DNA of 64,000 nucleotides from Taklimakanibacter sp021828105 (GTDB lineage: Bacteria; Pseudomonadota; Alphaproteobacteria; Rhizobiales; Aestuariivirgaceae): assembly GCA_021828105.1 (NCBI GenBank), contig JAKATG010000006.1, forward strand, positions 62,001 to 126,000. The letters are read 5' to 3'. The position numbers and the translations under genes were made by a program. Shown piece after piece: positions 20,085 through 28,133 of this stretch (the stretch's first letter is position 1; the number at the start of each line of letters is the position of its first letter). The notes beneath the pieces are model-generated. The model worked only from the letters and a program-made list of their open reading frames with translations. It was not told the origin of the DNA and did not search any database.

Positions 20085-20903
20085 ATGGACAAGCAGATCT
20101 ATTTCGACACCAACCGCAAGAGCTGGGACGAGCGCGTGGCGATCCATCGCCGCGACGCGACGAAATTCTATGACGTCCAGAAGGTTCTCGACGGCCATGA
20201 CAAGCTCAATGCCATCGAAGCGGCCGAGATCGGCGATGTGCGGGGTTTGCGCGTCGCCCATCTGCAATGCCATTTCGGCCTGGACTCGATCTGCCTCGCA
20301 AGGCGGGGAGCGTCCGTCGTCGGCCTCGATTTCTCATCGGCGGCGGTTGCGGAAGCGCGCGCTCTTGCCGGGCAGCTCGGCGTCGATGCCCGGTTCGTCG
20401 AGGGCAATGTCTATGATGCGCGCGGTCTTCTCACCGGCGACTTCGACATGGTCTATGTGACCTGGGGCGCCATCAACTGGCTGCCCGATATCGCGCAATG
20501 GGCGAAGGTCGTGGCCTCGCTGCTCAAGCCCGGCGGCCGGCTCTATCTGGCCGAAAGCCATCCGACGATCCTGAGCTTCGACTGGATCGATGGCCGCATT
20601 GCACCCCGCTTCGACTGGCGCACGCCAAGGGATCGGCCGATCATCGAAGAGACGGCGAACACCTATACGGGTGCGGCCGATGTGCTCGACAACAAGACGA
20701 CCTATTCCTGGCAGCATCCCTTGTCGGACATCGTCAACGGCCTCATCGCTGCGGGGTTGGCGCTCTTCTGGCTCAACGAGCATGCAGCGCTCACCTGGCC
20801 GCTCTTCCCCAATATGACGGTCTCGGAAGACGGGCTCTACCGCCTGCCTCCCGATCATGTGCAACTGCCGCTCGCCTTCTCGCTTGCGGCGCGGCGCATG
20901 TAG
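20085..20903 (+). CDS. Class I SAM-dependent methyltransferase
   Basis: A 272-residue methyltransferase. Motif I reads VAHLQCHFGLDSICLARRG followed by VVGLDFS, which gives the SAM-binding loop and acidic end of strand 2; a later segment GGRLYLAESHP marks strand 5. Substrate unknown. I chose ATG 20085, but an ATG nine bases earlier (20076) is equally possible; both sit right behind the rplS terminator, so a promoter must overlap that hairpin or transcription reads through. Confidence 0.85.
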   Translation: MDKQIYFDTNRKSWDERVAIHRRDATKFYDVQKVLDGHDKLNAIEAAEIGDVRGLRVAHLQCHFGLDSICLARRGASVVGLDFSSAAVAEARALAGQLGVDARFVEGNVYDARGLLTGDFDMVYVTWGAINWLPDIAQWAKVVASLLKPGGRLYLAESHPTILSFDWIDGRIAPRFDWRTPRDRPIIEETANTYTGAADVLDNKTTYSWQHPLSDIVNGLIAAGLALFWLNEHAALTWPLFPNMTVSEDGLYRLPPDHVQLPLAFSLAARRM

Positions 20904-20943
20904 CAAATCCCGCCAAAGTTGAAGACTTTGGCGATAAGGATTT
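20904..20943. repeat. Long imperfect intergenic hairpin
   Basis: A perfect nine-base stem CGCCAAAGT / ACTTTGGCG with loop TGAAG (20911-20933) is nested within a second arm pair CAAATCC (20904-20910) and GGATTTG (20937-20943), with a short bulge. It begins directly after the methyltransferase stop. There is no T-run, so it looks more like a REP-type palindrome or mRNA-end stabiliser than a classic terminator. Confidence 0.7.
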
Positions 20944-20976
20944 GCTCAGAGATATTGATTTGGCGCGAATCCTTTT

Positions 20977-21000
20977 CGGCGAAGTGATTCCACTTCGCCG
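20977..21000. repeat. Second intergenic hairpin in tandem
   Basis: Perfect ten-base stem CGGCGAAGTG / CACTTCGCCG with loop ATTC. It lies 33 bp after the first hairpin in the same 160-bp spacer, ahead of the amidohydrolase. The pair resembles dispersed palindromic repeats of alphaproteobacterial genomes; dispersion cannot be tested within this window, where I see no second copy. Confidence 0.7.
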
Positions 21001-21064
21001 GGACGCGCGCTAGACGCCACAAAAATTTCCTGCTCACATGGCCCTTCAGGGTGGGGTGGGAAAC

Positions 21065-22354
21065 ATGACCAGCGATCTGATCGTCAGAAATGCGACTTTG
21101 CCGGATGGGCGCACGCGGGTGAGCATCCTCGCCCGCAAGGGGCGCATCGCCGAGATCGGCACCGTGCCTCAGATCGCAGGGGCGCGTGAGATCGACGCCA
21201 AGGGCTATCTCGTCTCGCCGCCCTTCGTCGATGCGCATTTCCACATGGATGCGACCCTGTCGCTCGGCCAGCCGCGCATGAACGTAACGGGCACGCTCCT
21301 GGAAGGCATCGCGCTGTGGGGCGAGCTCAAGCCGCGCCTCACCCATGCGGCCGTCATCGAGCGCGCCTTGCGCTATTGCGATCTCGCGGTGTCACAAGGC
21401 CTGCTCGCCATCCGCACCCATGTCGATGTGTGCGACGACCGTCTGCTCTGCGTCGAGGCCCTGCTCGAGGTGCGCCAGAAGGTTAAGCCCTATATCGATC
21501 TGCAGATCGTCGCTTTCCCGCAGGACGGCTATTTCCGTTCGGCCAGCGCCGCCAAGAACCTGAAGCGCGCTCTCGTCCTCGGCGTCGATGTGGTGGGCGG
21601 CATCCCGCATTTCGAGCGCACGATGGAGGAGGGTGCGGCGAGCGTGAAGGCCTTGTGCGAGATCGCCGCCAAGCGCGGCCTCATGGTCGACATGCATTGC
21701 GACGAGACCGACGATCCCTTGTCGCGCCATGTCGAGACGCTGGCCAGTGAAACCCAGCGGCTCGGATTGAACGGCCGCGTGGTCGGCTCGCATCTCACTT
21801 CGATGCACTCCATGGACAATTATTATGTCTCGAAGCTCTTGCCGCTGATGGCGGAAGCGGGCCTCCATGCGACGCCCAATCCCTTGATCAACATCACGAT
21901 CCAGGGCCGGCATGACACCTACCCCAAGCGCCGCGGCATGACGCGCGTGCCGGAATTGCGCGCTCAAGGGATCAATGTCTCCTTCGGCCATGATTGCGTG
22001 CTCGATCCCTGGTATTCGCTGGGCCAGGGCGACATGCTGGAGGTCGCCAACATGGGCGTGCATGTGGCGCAGATGACGAGCCGCGAGGCGATGCGCTGGT
22101 GCTTCGATGCGGTCACCGTCAATCCGGCGAAAGCCATGCAGCTCGAAGGCTACGGGCTGGAAAAAGGCTGCCATGCCGATTTCGTGGTGCTGCAGGCCAA
22201 GGACCCGGTCGAGGCGATCAGGCTCAAGCCGGCGCGGCTCTATGTCGTACGGCGCGGCGAGGTCATCGCCGAGACGCCGGAACGGGTGACGCGGCTCCAT
22301 CTCGAGGACCGGCCTAAGACGGTGAATACGGCCGACTACGCGCCGAAAATCTGA
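21065..22354 (+). CDS. Amidohydrolase family protein (cytosine deaminase-like)
   Basis: A 429-residue metal-dependent hydrolase of the amidohydrolase superfamily. Metal-site motifs in order: VDAHFHMD (HxH near residues 57-59), DMHCDETDD, VGSHLTSMHSM and FGHDCVLDPWY, the set typical of cytosine deaminase / AtzC-like enzymes. Start chosen at ATG 21065 (MTSDLIVRNATL). If it is a cytosine deaminase, it would feed uracil to the reductive pyrimidine pathway encoded downstream; that link is inference, and other deaminated N-heterocycles are possible. Confidence 0.85.
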   Translation: MTSDLIVRNATLPDGRTRVSILARKGRIAEIGTVPQIAGAREIDAKGYLVSPPFVDAHFHMDATLSLGQPRMNVTGTLLEGIALWGELKPRLTHAAVIERALRYCDLAVSQGLLAIRTHVDVCDDRLLCVEALLEVRQKVKPYIDLQIVAFPQDGYFRSASAAKNLKRALVLGVDVVGGIPHFERTMEEGAASVKALCEIAAKRGLMVDMHCDETDDPLSRHVETLASETQRLGLNGRVVGSHLTSMHSMDNYYVSKLLPLMAEAGLHATPNPLINITIQGRHDTYPKRRGMTRVPELRAQGINVSFGHDCVLDPWYSLGQGDMLEVANMGVHVAQMTSREAMRWCFDAVTVNPAKAMQLEGYGLEKGCHADFVVLQAKDPVEAIRLKPARLYVVRRGEVIAETPERVTRLHLEDRPKTVNTADYAPKI

Positions 22355-22359
22355 TGATG

Positions 22360-23295
22360 TCAGGCTACCTTGCCGAAGCCGTCGGCGAGATCACCTGAAG
22401 CGAGCCAGCGGGCGCAGTCGGGTCCGAGCTCCCTGAAAGCGAGGCGCTCGTATTTGGTGCTTTCCGCCACCGTCAGCACGTCACGCCAACGTCCGTTCGT
22501 GCCCTTGTGCACGAAGGTCTTGGCCCCGCCTTCCCAGAACGCGCCGCCGAGCGGCACGCTCGCCGTGGCATGGGCCTTCATATACTCGAAGCTGCAATGG
22601 CGCAGGATCGCCTCCCATTTCGCCGCATCGATGGTGATGCCGAGGAAGTCGGCAAGGCGGCGGATCTGGCCCGGCATGTCGTCTTTCAGCGTCTGAAAAT
22701 GCGCCATATATACGTTCGGCAGGTCGCGGATCGCCCACCATGAGCGAACATTCTCCCAGAACGGCCAGAAAGGATGGCCATCGCGGTCGAGCCAGTCGTG
22801 ATAGTAGTCGCGGATCGATGAGGGCGGCTTCGCGATAGGCTCGCCGACGAGGCCGGGCGTCTCATTCAGCGCCTCATACCAGAGGGCGTTGGCATTGGCG
22901 TGGTGGTTGTACATGCTCCACACGACGTCGCGCCCGTCGCGGCCGATATAGATGTATTTGGCGCGGGGCGAGAAGACCAAAGCATCGACCGGCAGATGGG
23001 TCTTGACGAAGCGCCGATGGGTCTGCGCTTCGACCGCCTTGAGCTTCTCCGCCTTGGGCGGCACCCTGAGGTCGAGCCAGGGCGACATCTCGGCCACCTT
23101 GAGGCCTTCCGTGCCTCCGAAGATGAGCTGGCTTACGATCTGCTGCACCCAGGTGGTGCCCGACTTGGCATAGGTGGCAATGACGATGTCGTCATCGCGA
23201 AACTTGAAGTCGTTCCAGATGGTCGAGTCGAAATGATGGTTGTGCATCTCCCGGCGCTTCACCGGATGGGCCGTGGAGCGGCTGACCTCTCGCAT
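22360..23295 (-). CDS. Sulfotransferase domain protein (copy A)
   Basis: A 311-residue PAPS-dependent sulfotransferase. The 5'-phosphosulfate loop is TYAKSGTTW (41-49), the 3'-phosphate region is YIGRDGRDVVWSMYNHH (about 115-131), and the C-terminal HKGTNGRWRD corresponds to the family RKGxxGDWK motif. No signal peptide, so cytosolic. It is highly similar to the next gene over its whole length, with long identical DNA stretches. Its stop is 5 bp from the stop of the convergent amidohydrolase. The acceptor is unknown. Confidence 0.92.
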   Translation of the reverse strand: MREVSRSTAHPVKRREMHNHHFDSTIWNDFKFRDDDIVIATYAKSGTTWVQQIVSQLIFGGTEGLKVAEMSPWLDLRVPPKAEKLKAVEAQTHRRFVKTHLPVDALVFSPRAKYIYIGRDGRDVVWSMYNHHANANALWYEALNETPGLVGEPIAKPPSSIRDYYHDWLDRDGHPFWPFWENVRSWWAIRDLPNVYMAHFQTLKDDMPGQIRRLADFLGITIDAAKWEAILRHCSFEYMKAHATASVPLGGAFWEGGAKTFVHKGTNGRWRDVLTVAESTKYERLAFRELGPDCARWLASGDLADGFGKVA

Positions 23296-23438
23296 GGCGT
23301 GACCTTTCTGCCCTGCATCTCTGCTCGAGCAAGGTCGCGCGGCCCGGTTGCGGAATGATTTCAGGGGGCGCGAATTCGGTTACATTTGAAACGTGGAGCT
23401 AGAGAACGCGCACCCCCTGGATGCTCTCGCGCGCTGGA

Positions 23439-24371
23439 TCAAGCGGCTTTGCCGAGGCCGTCGCAGAGATCACCTGAGGCGAGCCAGCGGGCGCAGTCAT
23501 GCCCGAGCTCTTTGAGGGCGAGGCGCTCGTATTTGGCGCTTTCCGCCACTGTCAAAACGTCACGCCAGCGTCCGTTCGTGCCCTTGTGCACGAAGGTCTG
23601 GGCACCGCCCTCCCACAATGCCCCGCCGAGCGGCACGCTCGCCGTGGCATGGGCCTTCATATAGTCGAAGCTGCAATGGCGCAGGATGGCATCCCATTTC
23701 GCCGCGTCGATGGTGATGCCGAGGAAGTCGGCAATGCGGCGGATCTGGCCCGGCATGTCGTCTTTCAGCGTCTGAAAATGCGTGAGGTAGACGTTCGGCA
23801 GATCGCGGATCGCCCACCATGAGCGAACATTCTCCCAGAACGGCCAGAAGGGATGGCCATCGCGGTCGAGCCAATCGTGATAGTAGTCGCGGACAGATGC
23901 GGGCGGCGGCGCGATGGGTTCGCCGACGAGGCCCGGCGTCTCATTCAGCACCTCATAGAAGAGGGCGTTGGCATTGGCGTGGTGGTTGTACATGCTCCAC
24001 ACGACGTCGCGCCCGTCGCGGCCGATATAGATGTATTTGGCGCGGGGCGAGAAAACCAAAGCATCGACAGGCAGATGGGTCTTGATGAAGCGCCGATGCG
24101 CCTGCGTCTCGACCGCCGCGAGCTTCTCGGCCTTGGGCGGCACGCGCAAATCGAGCCAGGGCGACATCTCGGCGACCGGCAAGCCAGGCGCGCCGTTGAA
24201 GATGAGCTGGCTCACGATCTGCTGCACCCAGGTGGTGCCGGACTTGGCATAGGTCGAGATGACGATGTCGTCGTCCCGGAAGTTGAAGTCGTTCCAGATG
24301 GTCGAGTCGAAATGGTGGCTGTGCATTTCCCGGGTTTTCACCGGATGGGCCGAAGCAGGTGCGGTGGTCAT
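23439..24371 (-). CDS. Sulfotransferase domain protein (copy B)
   Basis: A 310-residue paralog of copy A with the same motifs (TYAKSGTTW, YIGRDGRDVVWSMYNHH, HKGTNGRWRD). I chose ATG 24371 because AGGAGGAAG stands just upstream of it; a start 11 codons earlier lacks this. The two genes are a tandem duplication offset by about 1.08 kb, with differences concentrated in the N-terminal leader and a few loops (for example SIRDYYHDW versus SVRDYYHDW). It is divergent from a LysR gene, which could regulate it. Confidence 0.92.
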   Translation of the reverse strand: MTTAPASAHPVKTREMHSHHFDSTIWNDFNFRDDDIVISTYAKSGTTWVQQIVSQLIFNGAPGLPVAEMSPWLDLRVPPKAEKLAAVETQAHRRFIKTHLPVDALVFSPRAKYIYIGRDGRDVVWSMYNHHANANALFYEVLNETPGLVGEPIAPPPASVRDYYHDWLDRDGHPFWPFWENVRSWWAIRDLPNVYLTHFQTLKDDMPGQIRRIADFLGITIDAAKWDAILRHCSFDYMKAHATASVPLGGALWEGGAQTFVHKGTNGRWRDVLTVAESAKYERLALKELGHDCARWLASGDLCDGLGKAA

Positions 24372-24450
24372 GGCTTCCTCCTGGGACAATCGAGGGGCGA
24401 CCATGTCGCAGAAAATATGACGTTAGGGTATATACGGCCTTGAAGAATGG

Positions 24451-24468
24451 TTCTGCATTGTTGCAGAA
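24451..24468. promoter_or_regulatory. Candidate LysR-type operator
   Basis: Perfect inverted repeat TTCTGCA-TTGT-TGCAGAA located 8 bp before the LysR start and inside the divergent spacer to sulfotransferase copy B. Arm length and A/T-ended dyad are consistent with a LysR-type T-N11-A site. Binding is inferred, not shown. Confidence 0.5.
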
Positions 24469-24476
24469 TCAGCTCC

Positions 24477-25376
24477 ATGTACGAATGGAGCGATCTGCGA
24501 ATCTTCCTGGCCGTGGTCCGTGCCGGCTCGACGCTCGGCGCCGCCCGCGGCCTGGGGCTCAACCAGACCACGGTCAGCCGGCGCATTCAGCTGCTGGAGC
24601 ATCAGCTGGGCCTTGCCCTCTTTGCCCGGCGCAGCACCGGTTATGCCCTGACCGAGCATGGCCGCGCCCTGGAAGCGGCAGCGGCGCGGATGGAGACGGC
24701 GGCACTGGAATTCGAATGCGAGGCGGAGCGGCTGCGCCGGCTGGTCTCCGGCCTGATCCGCGTCACCGCGCCCGAGACCATGTTCACCCATCTTCTGGCG
24801 CCGATCGTCGCCGCCTATCGCCAGGAGCATCCCCAGGTGCAGATCGAGCAGGTGTCGAGCGAGGCCCATTGCGATCTCGAGAAGGGCGAAGCGGATATCG
24901 CCTTCCGCGCCACCGAGAGCCCGATCAGCGAAAGCCTGATCGGCCAGCGGCTGCCCGATTTCGGCTGGACGCTCTATTGCAGCGCCGACTATGCCGCCAA
25001 GCACGGAATGCCGGCCAGCCCTGATGAGATTCGCGGGCATTCGGTGATCGTCTATGAGAAGGCATTGGGACAAACGCCGCGCGGGCGCTGGCTCGTGACG
25101 CAGGCCGATCCTTCGCGCATCGTGGCCCGCAGCAACACGGTGCTGAACATGCTCGGGCTGCTCAAAGCGTCGTTTGGCGTCGGGCTTCTGCCCTGCATCG
25201 AGGGTGACAATGCCGGGCTCCTGCGCTGCTTCGAGCCGCGGGAGGAACTGACGGGTATATGGTGGCTGCTGATGACGCCGGAAGTGCAGCGCATGCCGGA
25301 GGCGCGGCGGTTCGCGGAATTTGCGGCGGTACGACTGCGAGCGCAGCGCAGCCTGCTCAGAGGCGAGCGGAAGTAA
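24477..25376 (+). CDS. LysR-family transcriptional regulator
   Basis: A 299-residue LTTR. The N-terminal winged helix reads WSDLRIFLAVVRAGSTLGAARGLGLNQTTVSRRIQLLE cut to its diagnostic parts AARGLGLNQTTVSRRI; a periplasmic-binding-like effector domain follows from about residue 90. It lies divergent from the sulfotransferases and about 100 bp upstream of preT on the same strand, so either could be its target. I chose ATG 24477; an ATG ten codons earlier lies within the palindrome region. Effector unknown. Confidence 0.9.
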   Translation: MYEWSDLRIFLAVVRAGSTLGAARGLGLNQTTVSRRIQLLEHQLGLALFARRSTGYALTEHGRALEAAAARMETAALEFECEAERLRRLVSGLIRVTAPETMFTHLLAPIVAAYRQEHPQVQIEQVSSEAHCDLEKGEADIAFRATESPISESLIGQRLPDFGWTLYCSADYAAKHGMPASPDEIRGHSVIVYEKALGQTPRGRWLVTQADPSRIVARSNTVLNMLGLLKASFGVGLLPCIEGDNAGLLRCFEPREELTGIWWLLMTPEVQRMPEARRFAEFAAVRLRAQRSLLRGERK

Positions 25377-25382
25377 GTATTT

Positions 25383-25418
25383 TTGACCTTTTGATAAATA
25401 ATTTGACCAAAAGACAAA
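25383..25418 (+). promoter_or_regulatory. preT promoter region with two RutR-like half-site pairs
   Basis: Two 16-bp segments resemble the RutR consensus TTGACCA-N2-TGGTCAA: TTGACCTTTTGATAAA (25383-25398) and TTGACCAAAAGACAAA (25403-25418). The left halves fit well, the right halves poorly. The second also supplies a possible -35 (TTGACC) 17 bases from CATTAT (25426-25431). Regulation by the RutR-like protein encoded at 38201-38830 is inferred. Confidence 0.5.
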
Positions 25419-25479
25419 ATTAACCCATTATCCGCAGCATCCGGCGGACATAACAAGACCGGTATGCGAGGAGACTGCC

Positions 25480-26811
25480 ATGGGCCACCCCGATATTGCG
25501 GGACGCCGTCTGTCCAAGGACGCCTATGCGAAGAATTTCGCCGATCTGCATCCGCCCTTGAGCGCGCATGAGGCGCTGGTCGAAAGCGACCGCTGCTATT
25601 TCTGCTATGAGGCGCCCTGCCAAGAGGCCTGTCCGACCTCGATCGATATTCCCCTTTTCATCCGCCAGATCGGCGCCGGCAATCCGCAAGGGGCCGCCGA
25701 GACGATCTTCGAGCAGAACATATTGGGCGGCATGTGCGCCCGCGTCTGTCCCACCGAGACATTATGCGAAGAAGCCTGCGTGCGCGAGACGGCCGAAGGC
25801 AAGCCGGTCAAGATCGGGCTTCTGCAACGCTATGCCACCGACACGCTGATGCGGTCGGGCAAGCAACCCTTCCAACGAGCGGCCGCGACCGGGAAGAAAG
25901 TGGCTATCGTCGGGGCGGGGCCTGCGGGCCTCGCCTGTGCTCATCGCCTCGCTCTTCATGGTCACGACGTGACCATCTTCGAGGCGCGCAAGAAATCGGG
26001 CGGACTCAACGAATATGGCATCGCCGCCTATAAGACGGTGGACGGCTTCGCCCAGGCCGAGGTCGATTTCATCCTGGGCGTCGGCGGCATCGCCATCGAG
26101 CATGGCAAGGCGCTCGGCAAGCAGATCACCCTCGAACGCCTGCGCCAGGACTATGACGCGGTCTTCCTCGGCATGGGATTGCAGGGCGTCAATGCGCTGA
26201 ACAGCCGACACGAGGATTCGGACGGCGTCGAGGATGCTGTCGATTACATCGCGGAGCTCCGCCAGGCGAAGGATTTGGGCAAGCTTCCGGTCGGACGCCA
26301 TGTGCTGGTGATCGGCGGCGGCATGACCGCCATCGACATCGCGGTGCAGTCGAAGCTTTTGGGCGCCGAGGAGGTCACCATCCTCTATCGCCGCGGCGCC
26401 GACCAGATGAAGGCGTCTGACTTCGAGCAGGAGCTGGCGCAGACCAAGGGCGTCAAGATCAAGCATTGGGTCATGCCGAAGAAGGTCCTCGCCTGGGACG
26501 GCAAGGCGATCGGGCTCGAATGCGAATATACGGTCGAGAAGAAAGGCAAGCTCCAAGGTACGGGCGAGACCTTCAAGCTCAAGGCCGACATGATCTTCAA
26601 GGCCATCGGCCAGAGTTTCGTACCGGAGCCGATGAAGGACGCGATCGTGCTTGACGGCGGGCGCATCAAGGTCGACGCTTCCCGCCGCACCAGCCTGCCC
26701 GATGTCTGGGCTGGCGGCGACTGCGCCGCGGGCGGCCAGGATCTGACGGTCGCCGCCGTCGATGACGGCCGCCGCGCCGCCGAAGCGATCAATAGTTTTC
26801 TGTCAGCCTAG
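25480..26811 (+). CDS. preT: NAD-dependent dihydropyrimidine dehydrogenase subunit PreT
   Basis: Flavoprotein subunit that takes electrons from NAD(P)H for reduction of uracil and thymine. The 443-residue protein has N-terminal cluster cysteines C39, C42, C47, C51 (CYFCYEAPCQEAC) and a second set in CARVCPTETLCEEAC, then FAD motif VGAGPAGLACAHRL and NAD motif VIGGGMTAIDIAVQ. The layout is that of GltD-like small subunits. The family member PreT pairs with PreA, whose gene starts 9 bp downstream behind AGGAG. First enzyme of the reductive pyrimidine pathway. Confidence 0.94.
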   Translation: MGHPDIAGRRLSKDAYAKNFADLHPPLSAHEALVESDRCYFCYEAPCQEACPTSIDIPLFIRQIGAGNPQGAAETIFEQNILGGMCARVCPTETLCEEACVRETAEGKPVKIGLLQRYATDTLMRSGKQPFQRAAATGKKVAIVGAGPAGLACAHRLALHGHDVTIFEARKKSGGLNEYGIAAYKTVDGFAQAEVDFILGVGGIAIEHGKALGKQITLERLRQDYDAVFLGMGLQGVNALNSRHEDSDGVEDAVDYIAELRQAKDLGKLPVGRHVLVIGGGMTAIDIAVQSKLLGAEEVTILYRRGADQMKASDFEQELAQTKGVKIKHWVMPKKVLAWDGKAIGLECEYTVEKKGKLQGTGETFKLKADMIFKAIGQSFVPEPMKDAIVLDGGRIKVDASRRTSLPDVWAGGDCAAGGQDLTVAAVDDGRRAAEAINSFLSA

Positions 26812-26820
26812 GAGAACCCC

Positions 26821-28131
26821 ATGGCAGACCTTCGCAGCAATTTCGTCGGCATCAAGTCGCCGAACCCCTTCTGGCTCGCTTCGGCGCCGCCGACCGACAA
26901 GGAATACAATGTGGTCCGCGCCTTCAAGGCGGGCTGGGGCGGCGTCGTGTGGAAGACGCTGGGCGAGGACCCGCATATCGTCAATGTGAACGGGCCGCGC
27001 TATGGCGCCATCCATTCGGGCGACCGGCGGCTCTTGGGCCTCAACAATATCGAGCTCATCACCGACCGGCCATTGCAGACCAATCTCGACGAGATCAAGC
27101 GCGTCAAGCGCGACTGGCCGGACCGCGCCATGGTCGTCTCGCTGATGGTGCCGTGCGAGGAGCGCAATTGGGCGGAGATCCTGAAGCGCGTCGAGGAAAC
27201 CGACTGCGACGGTGTCGAGCTCAATTTCGGCTGCCCGCATGGCATGTCGGAGCGCGGCATGGGCTCGGCGGTGGGCCAGGTGCCGGAATATATCGAGATG
27301 GTGGCGCGCTGGTGCAAGGCCAATACGCGCATGCCGGTGATCGTGAAGCTCACGCCCAACATCACCGACATCCGGAAGCCCGCGCGGGCCGCCAAGCAAG
27401 GCGGTGCCGATGCCGTGTCGCTCATCAACACGATCAATTCGATCATGGGCATCGATCTCGACAATTTCGCGCCAGAGCCCACCATCGACGGCAAGGGCAC
27501 GCATGGCGGCTATTGCGGCCCGGCGGTGAAGCCGATCGCGCTTTCCATGGTGTCGGAGATCGCACGCGATGCCGAGACGAAGGGCATGCCAATCTCGGGC
27601 ATCGGCGGCATCACCAACTGGCGCGACGCGCTCGAATTCATCGTGCTCGGCGCCGGCACGGCGCAAGTCTGCACCGCGGCCATGACCTATGGCTTCAAGG
27701 TGGTGCAGGAGATGATTTCGGGCCTCGAGAACTGGATGGACGAGCACGGCTACAAGCGGCTCGACGAGCTCGTCGGCAAGGCGGTGCCCAATGTCACCGA
27801 CTGGCAGTATCTCAACCTCAATTACGTCACCAAGGCGCGTATCGATCAGGACAAATGCATCCAATGCGGGCGCTGCTACGCGGCCTGCGAGGACACATCG
27901 CACCAGGCGATCTCCAACAAGCCGAAGAACGGAAAACGCCATTTCGAGGTGATCGACGAGGAATGCGTCGCCTGCAATCTGTGCATCGAGGTCTGCCCGG
28001 TCGAGAGCTGCATCACCATGGTGCGATTGACCGACGGCGTCGATCCGCGCACCGGCAAGAAGATCGACAAGCGCTACGCCAACTGGACCACGCATCCGAA
28101 TAATCCGGCGTCCAAGATCGCGGCGGAGTGA
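26821..28131 (+). CDS. preA: NAD-dependent dihydropyrimidine dehydrogenase subunit PreA
   Basis: Catalytic FMN subunit that reduces uracil/thymine to dihydropyrimidines. The 436-residue protein has a dihydroorotate-dehydrogenase-like barrel with catalytic-loop cysteine in LNFGCPHGMSERGMG and a C-terminal two-cluster ferredoxin domain: CIQCGRCYAAC (346-356) and CVACNLCIEVC (382-392). It follows preT by 9 bp. The stop is separated by only two bases from the stop of a convergent low-GC gene, which marks the edge of an apparent insertion that separates preTA from the rest of the pathway. Confidence 0.95.
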   Translation: MADLRSNFVGIKSPNPFWLASAPPTDKEYNVVRAFKAGWGGVVWKTLGEDPHIVNVNGPRYGAIHSGDRRLLGLNNIELITDRPLQTNLDEIKRVKRDWPDRAMVVSLMVPCEERNWAEILKRVEETDCDGVELNFGCPHGMSERGMGSAVGQVPEYIEMVARWCKANTRMPVIVKLTPNITDIRKPARAAKQGGADAVSLINTINSIMGIDLDNFAPEPTIDGKGTHGGYCGPAVKPIALSMVSEIARDAETKGMPISGIGGITNWRDALEFIVLGAGTAQVCTAAMTYGFKVVQEMISGLENWMDEHGYKRLDELVGKAVPNVTDWQYLNLNYVTKARIDQDKCIQCGRCYAACEDTSHQAISNKPKNGKRHFEVIDEECVACNLCIEVCPVESCITMVRLTDGVDPRTGKKIDKRYANWTTHPNNPASKIAAE

Positions 28132-28133
28132 TA

